Assembly: GCA_036244855.1 (NCBI GenBank)
Contig: BQKZ01001435.1
Coordinates: forward strand, 8,024 to 60,287
Length of the DNA: 52,264 bases
Reading direction: 5' to 3'
Origin: Temnopleurus reevesii
Taxonomy: Eukaryota > Echinodermata > Echinoidea > Temnopleuroida > Temnopleuridae
The notes beneath the pieces were generated by a model. That model saw only the letters and a list, made by a program, of their open reading frames with translations. It was not told the DNA's origin and ran no database searches. Positions within the stretch are counted from its first letter, which is position 1. Every line of letters begins with the position of its first letter. This document shows positions 10,882-22,324 of this stretch, piece after piece. A program made the translations under genes and the position numbers.

Positions 10882-11720
10882 AAGGGTTCCAATAAAATCA
10901 AGAGCCAAGCATGTTCTGAAATTAGTTTGGACGATCCGTCCAGAAATTGTGTGTAAGAGTTTCTATGATACACAAAATGAAGTATCTGTCCAGCAGGTAT
11001 GTGAAAGGAGTCCTAGGGGTCATAGAACCAAGCATATTTGAGAATGTAAAGGTTTGTCCAGCAGCAGTATGAAAGGATCCTATGATATCAGGCGCTTATC
11101 ATTTCTGAACAATCTGAACGAGGTGTACCCAGCAGAGGGGTATGAGGAGTCCTGTGAAAGGGTTCCTCTGACACCAAGATTGAACCGTATCAAACAATCT
11201 GAAGGAGGTCTGCACAGCAGAGGGGTAGAAGGGGCCCTATGAAAGGGTTCCTTTAATACCAAGATCGAAGCATATCTGAACATTCTAAAGGTTTGTCCAG
11301 TGTGAAAGGGTTCTTACGATACAAAGAACCAAGTGCATCTGAACTACCTGTATAAGGTCTATCCTGCAGCAATAGGTAAGGGTTCCAACGCAACTAATAA
11401 TCGAGCATATGAAAGATCTGTGCATCAGTTGGGTGGTCTTTTCTGCAGCAGAGTGAAAGGGGTGTGGCGTCAAGGACCAATTTTATGAGAACATTCTCAA
11501 TAGTGCTGTCCATTAGCCACGTGAAGAGGACGTGAAGAGGGTTCTGTAATCCCAGGAACCTGGTATATCTGTGCATTATCTGTCAAGCAGCGGTGTGGAA
11601 GAGTTCATTTGGTTTAGATAACCAAGCATATCTTAACATCCTTAGGTTCAGTCCAGCAGCTGTTTGAAAAGGGTCTTGTGATACTAAGAACAACAAGAAT
11701 CTGTTCACATATGATCATGC
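10831..11720 (+). repeat. Degenerate tandem array derived from the stop-codon region
   Basis: Units carry the order 'aaccaagcatatctgaacat', then 'aaggtctgtccagcagcag', then 'tgtgaaagggttcc'. Recognisable copies recur near 10831, 11025, 11150, 11210, 11265, 11325, 11450, 11560 and 11625, with variable spacing (about 60-120 bp) and many substitutions. The first unit is the end of the coding exon itself. The rest would be transcribed as 3' UTR. Confidence 0.75.
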
Positions 11721-14170
11721 TGTGAAAGCTTGAAAACTGAACCAAAAGGTGTATCAAGATATAGGATGACCTGTAAAATGAGGAGTTGAAGCAGGAGATT
11801 TCTGGAAAGGGTGTTGGAATTTCAAGAAGTATGAGAGTCTTCTCATATGACATTGATGTAAATCATTCAATGGGATTTTAACATTCATGTGAGAGCTTGG
11901 GATGAGGAAGCCTAGAATTGGTTTTAAGCTATGCAATGAGTATCTCATTTATTCATTGTAGAGGAATTGTTACGAAGTATGTTTGTCATTGAGAGGTAGT
12001 GTATCCAGTGATTGGTAGAATTTGTAAAAGATCTATGCAAATAAATTTGATGAACAAGAGAGATAAGTGATTTAGAGAAAGAATTATTCAATATTTGAAT
12101 ATAAAACAATATTTTGATGAAAGGCGGTTAATGCTTGGCAGATGTTTTCAGCTACGCAAAGATTGCGTATCACCTTGATGAAGTCCCTTGATTGGTTATA
12201 TTTTAAAATGGTATCTTCTTAACACAAATCTTTCTTGTCCTGTTGGGTTAGCTTTATCTAGCTAGGTATGCTGAAGTATGACAAATACATGTGTGATCCA
12301 TTGTTAGGGTTTCCTGGTCGATGAATTGTATCACAAGAGGTGCTTAATTCTAAGATCGACAAAAGCATGTGCTGCGTCTTCAAATTGTATTAGTCCCAAA
12401 TGGAGAGATATGTGCATTGGTACAAGTCACTTATAAAGGGAGAATTTGGTATCAACCACGAGATAGATGTAATGGAACTACATGAATATCAACACCTGCC
12501 TGAAATAATGTGTTTTGGTCACACATCTTTTCATATGAAGTACCATATGCATGTGATGGATCTCAAGTAGACTCTACAGGAATTTTGAATGATGCTACTA
12601 TTGAAGAAATAATTCTATATTCGATGTAAAGCATTTTTATACAAATTATGTATTTTCGAAGTGAAAGAATAACCATTCCATATTTTGTATGAAATATTGT
12701 TGAGAAGAAGATTTTTATATTCTCGGTTCTCGCTGCCAATCTAGTTGTATATCAGGTCATCAATTACCGTCCTGTAAATTTACTCGATTGTACAGTTGTA
12801 CATACCTTGTAAATGCTGCAAGTTTTATATTTATGATATATAATATTATATGTACTTTTTATGTATTCCTATATGCTATTGTCTGTAGAGAAATACATTT
12901 TAAATATCTAATTTGTGTCTTTCAGAAATAATGATAGTATCAATATTCAAAATAATTTTCAAATTTCAATGCTTTCAATTTTTATATTAGATTTAACTCA
13001 ATCTACTGCATTTTTATATACTCATATTATGTGTGATATTATGTGTGATATTATTCTTATCTTTAATATCAATTTTTAAAAATTCCATTCAAATGAATGT
13101 TTTATGATCTGCATTTGATTAAGCCAATATATTTTCTTAAATTCCAAATCAATGAGCGGGAAATTTTTAGATTTTTGTTGGAGAACATGTCATGAAATGG
13201 CATTATCCTTTGTGCAGAATGGAAGACAATTTTGATTATGTTCTCAATATATTTATCGAGAAAAAAAATTGGCAATGTAAATTGATCATTACCAATTTTA
13301 TAGGTTTGATATTTTTAGTCTGTGTGACTTCTCATTTTGATAGAATATTAAGCTCTCATGTATACCTGAATATGGTATATTCAGTATTAGATCAATGCAG
13401 ACACCTAAACAGTAAAGAAAACTTCAGGAGTTGTTTTACATAATACATCAAACATTTTGCTGTCGATGTACATTTTAAAAGTCATATTGTTAGCTAATTT
13501 ATTATCATGTTGGAAATCTATCTGATGTACTTGAATATGTTTGATTATAACTGTATTTAGCTTGGCTAAAAAATCATATCACGTTTTGAATGAAACGTGT
13601 TTTAAAGTAGCTAGGCAGAGCAACAATATTGTCAAGCAAAAATGAAAACTAAATACTCTTTGTTGCAAACTTATAATAACATGAATTTGAAATTAATGTA
13701 TTTATTGATTAAGTATATAGGCAATCAAACGTAATATGATTACAAAATGATCTTTGATGAATGATTTGATGAATTGATGAATGATTTTTACCATTTCAAT
13801 GAGGCAAAGCCTGAATTAGTCCTATGAAAATCACCTTGAAAACATGATAATTGTACATATATTTATTGAGAAAAAATTTGGCAATGTCAAGTTTGCCAAA
13901 TTTTTATATGAAGTGTTTGATTTTTCTTTCATCAATTGCATGTTATGTTTTTTTTGTTTGTTAAGTTTGTTTGATGTAAAAATTGTCTTTATACATGGCA
14001 GCCATTAAATCTCATTCAACTTTGCGCAAAGTGAAAATTATGCTCTCCAAAACTGTTTCTTTCATTTTGATTCCATTCTTATTACATCTTAATTCCTTAT
14101 TTGCTCATATTCGTTTTTAGAACAGAATAATTGTAAATTTTAATGGTAATTTTGAGGAAATTCTTTCAAA
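11721..14170. other. 3' flank of the NIN/NINL-like gene, no gene seen
   Basis: AT-rich sequence that probably includes the rest of the 3' UTR. Candidate AATAAA signals exist (for example near 12040) but none stands out. A diverged direct repeat occurs at about 13245-13315 and 13857-13925 (tttat[ct]gagaaaaaa, ttggcaatgt). No open frame with splice or codon support. Confidence 0.6.
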
Positions 14171-14171
14171 G

Positions 14172-14455
14172 TGTGTGTGTGTGTGTGTGTATGCATGTGT
14201 GATGAATGTTTTAGCTATAGATGGGCAGAGGCATGGGTACAAGCATAAGTGGAGTTCAGTATGTATGTGCCTATGTGTATGTGTGTGTGTGTGTGTATTT
14301 GTTTGTTTGTTTGTTTGTCACTGTGCAGGGATGTCTGCTGGGCCTAGGCATGAGTTGGGAAGGAAAACTTTGCTGTATGTTGAGTTTGAGTGTGTGTATG
14401 GGTGGGTGTGTGTGTATGTGTGTGCGGGTGTTGTGTGTGTGTGTGGGTGGTTTTT

Positions 14456-14499
<44 letters not shown>

Positions 14500-14505
14500 T
14501 TGAGT
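14172..14505 (+). repeat. (GT)n-rich microsatellite tract
   Basis: Long interrupted gtgtgtgt runs, with a gtttgtttgttt block near 14301-14317. Cys/Val-rich and His/Thr-rich frames across it are repeat artefacts. Confidence 0.9.
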
Positions 14506-14706
14506 GTGTACTAATGTGCAAACGACCTTGAAAATTAAAGCCAAATGGAAACAAAACTTTCCAATTGCAAAATAACATTTATGTGTTTCTTTTGTAAGTT
14601 TTAATGATACAAAGAATAAAGAATTTGGATCAACTTTTTATGTATGTCCTACTTTCATATTTCTGCAATGTGATTTCCAAAGAGGGAATATCTGTTTTCG
14701 GTTGAA

Positions 14707-14826
14707 TTAAAAAAAAAAAGAAGAAGAAAATGTTTCCAGGGTATGATTTGAACCATGGAACCCACGTCCAATGCTGCACGTGATGAGATATAACAGCCAA
14801 CTTAACCACTGTACCAGCCTTCCCCT
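14707..14826 (-). mobile_element. tRNA-derived SINE-like element
   Basis: On the minus strand an A-box-like TGGTACAGTGG (RC of 14806-14816) is followed about 50 bases later by a B-box-like GGTTCAAATCA (RC of 14744-14754). A T-rich tail (ttcttcttcttttttt) follows on the same strand. Spacing and order fit a pol III promoter of a tRNA-derived SINE. The outer stem does not pair well, so it is not a working tRNA. Confidence 0.55.
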
Positions 14827-15205
14827 TCGCGCCATAATAGAGATCAAATCTTATTAAACCACTCGCGTTGAGAAAGTTGTTTATACAAACTCATACATAT
14901 TCATCGCTCTACATTGTTGCTATGCAAATTTGTTGGGTTATCAACTTCTTGCCTGATTTGAGAATACTGACTATGCTTTGTTATTCTAATGAGAAACATG
15001 TAAATACATGATAGGTTCCTCGAGGTGGTTCGTTTAAAGTAACCAAATTAAAAACATGCAAAAAATAATATTTGAAAAATTATGGTAACTTGATATATAC
15101 ATGTTATAAGCTCGTTTATAGGGTAAGATTTATCGATATCATAGAATGTTAGCGATACTATGCAATTATCTGCTGATAAATCAATGAAAATAAGAATTAA
15201 TGGAC

Positions 15206-15850
15206 GTGGAGAAAGCAAGATTGAGAGTTATATTTTGTCCTATTGTTATGAAAAATCTGGAATATTCATTAGTTAAATTTTCTGAAATGAAATTAATATT
15301 TACATGACAAAGTATGTTTGCATATTTGCATGACAAGTATGCATATACAAAATTCAATTATTCAAATGAAGTTAATTGATATGCACAACGTCTCTTGAAG
15401 GGTGGACAACTAAAACTAACCATACTAAATAATCGTATTTAATTTTATAAATAATTGAAATTTGACACATGAGTGAAATATAAGATTTCAATGGATCCTG
15501 GAATGGTAATTAATAACGGGATAGCATGATGAATCTTATAAGAATATGATATCCAAAGTGGAGATCATGAATTGATTTTTACACTAGTATAGACAGGTCA
15601 CTCAATTAAAAAAATTATGAAGTTGGAGAAAGTTTGAAAGAGACTTGATGTTTGTCCTATTGTTATGCAAAAATATGAAAATTCATAAGTTTCGTGTTCT
15701 CAAATCAAATTTACATATGTTTACATAACAACAGTTATTGAAATACAGTCATCTAATATGCACAACGTTTTTGGAAGGGTGGACAACACAAACTCACCGT
15801 AATAAATAATTGTTTATTATTCTATAAGTAAATGAAATTTGACGACCGGG
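15206..15850. repeat. Diverged tandem repeat entering the assembly gap
   Basis: Blocks are repeated at 377-417 bp: tggagaaag at 15207 and 15624, tttgtcctattgttatg shortly after each, and atgcacaacgt followed by gaagggtggacaac at 15381 and 15758. The second copy runs straight into the run of Ns, which may hide further units. Confidence 0.7.
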
Positions 15851-16691
15851 NNNNNNNNNNNNNNNNNNNNNNNNNNNNNNNNNNNNNNNNNNNNNNNNNN
15901 NNNNNNNNNNNNNNNNNNNNNNNNNNNNNNNNNNNNNNNNNNNNNNNNNNNNNNNNNNNNNNNNNNNNNNNNNNNNNNNNNNNNNNNNNNNNNNNNNNNN
16001 NNNNNNNNNNNNNNNNNNNNNNNNNNNNNNNNNNNNNNNNNNNNNNNNNNNNNNNNNNNNNNNNNNNNNNNNNNNNNNNNNNNNNNNNNNNNNNNNNNNN
16101 NNNNNNNNNNNNNNNNNNNNNNNNNNNNNNNNNNNNNNNNNNNNNNNNNNNNNNNNNNNNNNNNNNNNNNNNNNNNNNNNNNNNNNNNNNNNNNNNNNNN
16201 NNNNNNNNNNNNNNNNNNNNNNNNNNNNNNNNNNNNNNNNNNNNNNNNNNNNNNNNNNNNNNNNNNNNNNNNNNNNNNNNNNNNNNNNNNNNNNNNNNNN
16301 NNNNNNNNNNNNNNNNNNNNNNNNNNNNNNNNNNNNNNNNNNNNNNNNNNNNNNNNNNNNNNNNNNNNNNNNNNNNNNNNNNNNNNNNNNNNNNNNNNNN
16401 NNNNNNNNNNNNNNNNNNNNNNNNNNNNNNNNNNNNNNNNNNNNNNNNNNNNNNNNNNNNNNNNNNNNNNNNNNNNNNNNNNNNNNNNNNNNNNNNNNNN
16501 NNNNNNNNNNNNNNNNNNNNNNNNNNNNNNNNNNNNNNNNNNNNNNNNNNNNNNNNNNNNNNNNNNNNNNNNNNNNNNNNNNNNNNNNNNNNNNNNNNNN
16601 NNNNNNNNNNNNNNNNNNNNNNNNNNNNNNNNNNNNNNNNNNNNNNNNNNNNNNNNNNNNNNNNNNNNNNNNNNNNNNNNNNNNNNNNNNN
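15851..16691. other. Assembly gap (Ns)
   Basis: 841 undetermined bases, followed directly by a 15-base poly-G run. Nothing can be said about content. Confidence 1.
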
Positions 16692-19600
16692 GGGGGGGGG
16701 GGGGGGCAATGAGAGAAAAATTAAAAGTGCAAGAAAGTAAGACAGGTAGAGGAAAAGGAAGGAAAGATATTTCTAATCTTTCACGGACGTCGATAAATCA
16801 TTTACGTCTGACATCATCAAACTCTCAACTCACTTTCTCCTGATCATTTCCTTTCCCTGTCGTATTACCCCACTCTCTATTCTTTTTCTTCTTCTCGGCC
16901 TCTTCCCCATCTCTCCATTTTTTCCGCTACTCTCATTACCCCACTATTCCTTCCCTCTCTCCTCCATATCCACCCCCTCGTATTTGTTTGATTTTTCTTT
17001 CATTCATCCATAACACCACACTGTCAAGTTGGACTCAATAATTAAAAAAACTTTACTGACTTTCGAATAGCACAGTACTAAATGACAATCCACTGTGAGC
17101 AGAAGCGACAAAATAAACAACCTCCAATCAAGCATTAACAATAGCTAAACATACACAAAAGAAAATTCCATCCTTCTTATTCTGTGGAAAAAATGTTGAA
17201 CAAGAGTTGCACTTGGAACTTTCTTTTGCGATCATTGTGAATGCTTGAATGAGGTTGCTTAATTTGTCCCAGTCCTTGGTGCGTTCTACTTACAGTGATT
17301 GCCGAGAAATCATTTAACCTGAGCTCCCTGACCCGATATTGACATCCTTCTCAGTCTCTTATTCTTTCTTCCAGGCATTAAAAAACTGCAAATCATTTCA
17401 TTTAAAGGGTGTATTGCATTAGTTTATTTGATATGCACATATATGCAATGATACACAATATATAAAACTCCCTTTACAATTTCACGTATAAGACAATAAG
17501 AAAAAAGACTTATTCGGCCACATATTTCATAACGACTTATTAATTTGAAAGTAAAGTTACATTAATTAAATACTTGAGTTGACAACTAAACTTTGGGATT
17601 AACCTTTACTATATACTTTTGATGAAGAATTTGCTGGAAAGCAAGAGTTGTTATTTCTTTTTTTAAAATATCAATTAGCAAGCAAAAATACTTTGTCCTA
17701 TTATATTGTTTATATATTAAACCTTTTTAAAACACAAGAAAAATTACTAATCTTAGTCATTTGAAAATATACAGCATGTATATGATTGAGTATCAAAAGT
17801 AATAGCTCTTTATATGTGCAAATAAATATAAGAAGGTATTCATATCAAACAAGAAGGGGAAAAAACACAGCATAAGCATGTAACTTTCTTAGCAAAAATA
17901 TGCTTCAAGAGATTTGAGATCTTTTTTTTTCACATAAACTGCATGTAAATAGGTATACAGTCTGTTATTTCATCACAAGATAGTGATGAAACTATTAGCA
18001 ATACACAATCTTGGTTTGATAATACTGTACGGCATAATAAATTCCTCATAAATGACATAGGAATGAAGGAGTAACTAGTTTCATTTGACAAGTACATATC
18101 TACAACACATGCTATATAAAACTTTCACTCTCCATTTTGTTGTTATTCCTTTTGACATTATTGTACTTTAACATTGAAATATACAAATTAATTTCCTATA
18201 ATCTCACAAGCTTGTAATGTAGGGGAAGAGAAAACTCAGCTTACAGGTATGAACAGCATAAAATTACCAATCCATTTGTGAATTCTGTATATTGCATTAA
18301 AGCGTTAGGATCTAACAACTCAGATCAAAACATCACAATCATAGATAATATCAATAGGCTGGTTTACTAACAGATGCAAATTGTATGGGTTCCTTGTACA
18401 CAAGCTTGCCCGAGGCTTGCCCGACATAGCAACATGTAATGTATGCAAACTAGATTCCAAGTATTGTACTTCGATTGTAAATAATCTGTTTAAGGAATAC
18501 CTCGTAACTACAGTTGTCGACAATAAACTGTCATAAATTTGAATATACTAGTAAACCAGTCTTTTGAAAAAGAATTATACCCATTATTATTTTATTTAGC
18601 CTATTTCCTGAACATTAGGTAACAATGGCATAATTTCGTCACCAGCAGAATAAGAGATTTCTCCAATACAAAATTATAATGGGCTTCTTGACACTCTGTT
18701 TATAGATGATCATAATATAAATAAAGGGCACACTGATCCCTTTCTTATTGTGCACTGAAGCAACTTAAAGTTCAGCCAATGTATTTTCTGACTAATAAGA
18801 GTGTTTGTTGTGACATACATCAGGTAATCTAAAAATTATTCACAAATCCATTCTTTGGTATGTAAACTATTAAGGTTGTTTCGATGAGGCACTTAAAATC
18901 ATTATTTCATCTCTTACATTCCCTTGAGTTCTCTAACATATGGGTACCAACTCTTCAGTATCTTTGTTTAGTTCATTTCTTAATCAGTACTAAAGAAACA
19001 TTGCATGATTCTATTAAACAAAAGATTAAACATTTTGTCAGGGAAATTCATATTCAAGAATTGAACCTGTAAGGGATCAACATGAAGTACAGTTTCGACA
19101 ACCCATTGTTTCACAAGACAAAATTTGCTTAATTTCGATTCATCCTGCAAACCTGCCGAAGGAACTTTAAAAAAAATCCTATTTTTCAAAATTGTGCAGA
19201 AAAATCAGAAAGATGGCACACATGTGTACCTGTTCCTAATGCGCTGAGTTTTTGTCAATTTAATTAGTTTATTTAAATAAAATTACAAAATTTTAGGTTT
19301 AAAGCAAAATTATCCATACCTTCTATATAATGGAGTTACACAAGGCATATTTCAATCAAAAATTGCATTCATAAATATGGGCCTGTGATTCTATATGAAT
19401 GGAATTTGCTTGTTTGTCATATTTTCTTGTCAGCATAATATAACCAAAACATTTCAGGAAAAAAACTACAAGTACTGCTACATACCACCCCAAGTAACCC
19501 AAAAGGAGCATGGTAAAATATTTCTGCTGCCTGGCCTAAAGCTACAAAATTATCGGTCACAAAGGCAGCCTTAGAATCAACAGTCACTAATAAATAAAGG

Positions 19601-20380
19601 AAGTACTTTTTCGTTTATAGATAAATAAAAAAAAAGTACTTTTAATGATTAGAATACAAGAATACTAAATTCATTGAAGACACAGCTTTTTTCTCCGTTA
19701 AAAAAACATGAATTCTCTTCTGTAAAGAATCTACTGACATAGTGACCTTTTAAATATCTTATTTGGCAAGTTCCATCTACATTTTGAGGCACTGAAAAAT
19801 AGAAGTCATTTTAGTCAGGATACACAGAGAGAGTAAAAATTGCAGCAATATATCCTAGTAATACAACAATATCATTGTATACCTTTAACAAGGATTACAA
19901 CAGTACATTTGTTCTCCATGTCTATTAAAGACTAAAATCGAAACAAATCAAAATAATTACAAAATATTACTTCACAAACAGTATCTAAAAACAGCTACTG
20001 ATAGAAGAAAACGGATGATACATGAAAGGATGAATACATATAATTATCTTTAGAATACACAATAGATGAAAAATAATCTGATAAAATGTATAATCTGTCC
20101 AGCAGAATTGAGACTTTAACATTCCTCTTATAAGAACCTCACAAATTTTGGTCCTAGATAAGTTGATGTAGCACAATGAATACATCATCACAAGCAAAGG
20201 ATTTAACTCTCAAATGCAAAAGCTTTAAATAAAAGCATTCAGAATACACTTCAGCCAATGTCATATTATGTTCATAGTACAAATGAAGAATGTGAATGAA
20301 ACCCAGTATATAGAGCCAGCCTGAGCATACTGGTACTGAGCAGACAAAATGGAATGTCTTAAACGGGTGTGACCTTCAAA
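16692..20380. other. Region between the convergent genes, no gene seen
   Basis: AT-rich sequence downstream of both genes; part is likely the 3' UTR of the phosphatase gene on the minus strand. A stretch near 17234-17295 (ttgtgaatgctt, tttgtcccagtccttgg) resembles intronic sequence near 5286-5335, suggesting a dispersed repeat. No supported open frame. Confidence 0.55.
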
Positions 20381-20384
20381 GTTA

Positions 20385-20850
20385 AAGTTTTGGGAGAAGA
20401 GAGAAAAGAGGAATAAGAGAGAGAGGAGGAGGAGAGAGGGGGGGGAGAGAGTGAGAGAGAAAAGGAGGTAGCAGATAGACAAAGGAAGAGGGAAGAGTGC
20501 AGGTGGAGGAGAGTGGAAAGTAGAGAAGGGGATGACAGAGAAAACACAAAAATACAAGAAATATAACAAGAAGGGGGACAAGGAAGAAGAGAAAGAGAAT
20601 ATAGGAGTGAGAAAGAAAAATAAAGGGAGAGTGAGAGAGGAAGGAAAGTAATAGGGGATTGAGGTCGAGGGAGGATAGAGGTGAGCAACATAGAAGGAGA
20701 GAGATAAAGCAAGATGGAAAAGGATGGTGAAGCGAAGGAACATACCGGTAGACGATAGGGAAAGTCAGGAGGCAAGGGAAAGTAACATAGATTGAATAAC
20801 AGATGGGAAAGTTAATAAAAAGAGAAATAGAATGAAAATGAGAGGAAGGA
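20385..20850. repeat. Purine-rich (GA) tract in the phosphatase 3' UTR
   Basis: About 450 bases with nearly all purines on the plus strand (agagagagaggaggaggag, ggaagaggg, etc.), i.e. polypyrimidine in the minus-strand transcript. It lies just downstream of the phosphatase stop. The Ser/Leu/Pro-rich minus-strand frames here come from this composition. Confidence 0.8.
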
Positions 20851-20907
20851 AACACACATGAGCATATACTTCTAGGTACATAGATGCAATGTTGTAGAAT
20901 GTGTTCT

Positions 20908-21036
20908 TCAGATGAGGCGAGTATTCTTGAGAGATTGGATGAGAGCCTTGTAAACAAAGGTGTACTGTCCAACTGTCTGCACCATCAACATGCGTTGCTG
21001 ACGTAAAACACCAAGCATCTTGGGAATGTTGATCTC
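20908..21036 (-). CDS. PTPN14/21: PTPN14/21 exon 15 (Q-loop and stop)
   Basis: Acceptor tacttgcag, 42 codons then TGA at 20910-20908. Encodes [42 protein letters not shown]. The Q-motif (QTVGQY) and the terminal RLI fit the family exactly. Confidence 0.94.
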   Translation of the reverse strand, partial: EINIPKMLGVLRQQRMLMVQTVGQYTFVYKALIQSLKNTRLI

Positions 21037-22178
21037 CTGCAAGTACAAAAATGAAACAAAGAACAAAAGACATAAGTTATGTTTCTATCTGAAGATGTAT
21101 CTTTTTTATTACAATTACTTCTATGCTGTCTGGGATACTTGTATGAATTTTGAAACTATTATCATTTGGATAAAAAATCACCAGGCTATAAATGAATAAA
21201 CAATACATATATATCTTTTATATCAATATCTGTAAGTATTGAATATAATTAACAAAAACCTTGGAACACTAGTTTACATGGGAAAATGGTGGACAAAACA
21301 AATCCTGACAAACTTGATAACAAAAAATTAATGAATACAATTTGGAACAACCTCTCACCAATATTAAAAAAATGAATAATGCTATAACAGACGCTCATGA
21401 GATGGTACCTTGCTCATAGTTCAATTTGTAAAACCACTTATGACATCAATAGTTATCAAAATGAGTCCTTAATTACGTAATTTAAACAAACAATGTAACA
21501 AACAAACAAAAAGGGAGGTTTTAAATCAATTGGATAAGAAATGAAATAAATCAGTATTTGAGAGTTCCTACCTCATTATGTTCCAGACTACTGATCATCA
21601 TATCAACCAGCAGTAAGACACCTGTTCGCCCCACCCCAGCGCTGCAATGTACGATGGGAGGAGGGCCCACGTCAACCTCATTCATACTGTTTGCATGGCG
21701 ACACACAGACTGGAACTCCTCAAGGAAAGCTGAAAACAACAAGTAGAATACACATTATTTAATGCATCCCCAACATACATTAAAATAATAATTGCTATTT
21801 AGGACTAAAAGAGGCAATGAATTAAGTATTGTATTTCATAAGAAATAGCAAATTATTTTGGAAGGTTATATACAAATTATCAGTTACGCAACAACTCCAG
21901 GCATCCTCAGAACTAAATGACTCTATGCTGTCATTGAGTGTTTTTGAAAGTCATCAGTAACTGGTAATGTGAGGGTATGGGAGGTGGGTTTTCAAGCATC
22001 GGCCAAGTCAAGCAACAACATTTAAAAATTAGCCCTACTACCTTTCTGCTTTCTTCTAGGTAACTAAGCATTTAAAAATTGTCCTATGCAGGACAAGCTA
22101 GAACAGCTTATAGTTGAAGTGGATGCCCTTAGTTATTATTATTATAATCATCATCATCACCACCACTAACACCACCAC

Positions 22179-22252
<74 letters not shown>

Positions 22253-22285
22253 ACATCTCATCACCACCACCAAACTCAACATCAT

Positions 22286-22324
<39 letters not shown>

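Noticed and set aside
11054..11242. 62-residue frame downstream of the NIN/NINL-like stop
   Set aside because: Lies within the degenerate repeat array; no conserved protein features.
14175..14578. Cys/Val-rich and His/Thr-rich frames
   Set aside because: Produced by the (GT)n microsatellite.
14739..14826. A functional tRNA gene
   Set aside because: A and B boxes are present but the acceptor stem does not pair, and a T-rich SINE-type tail follows.
15822..16843. Long frames across the gap
   Set aside because: They consist of undetermined bases.
20261..20972. Three long minus-strand Ser/Leu/Pro frames
   Set aside because: Caused by the polypyrimidine 3' UTR tract; they overlap in several frames at once, as expected from low complexity.
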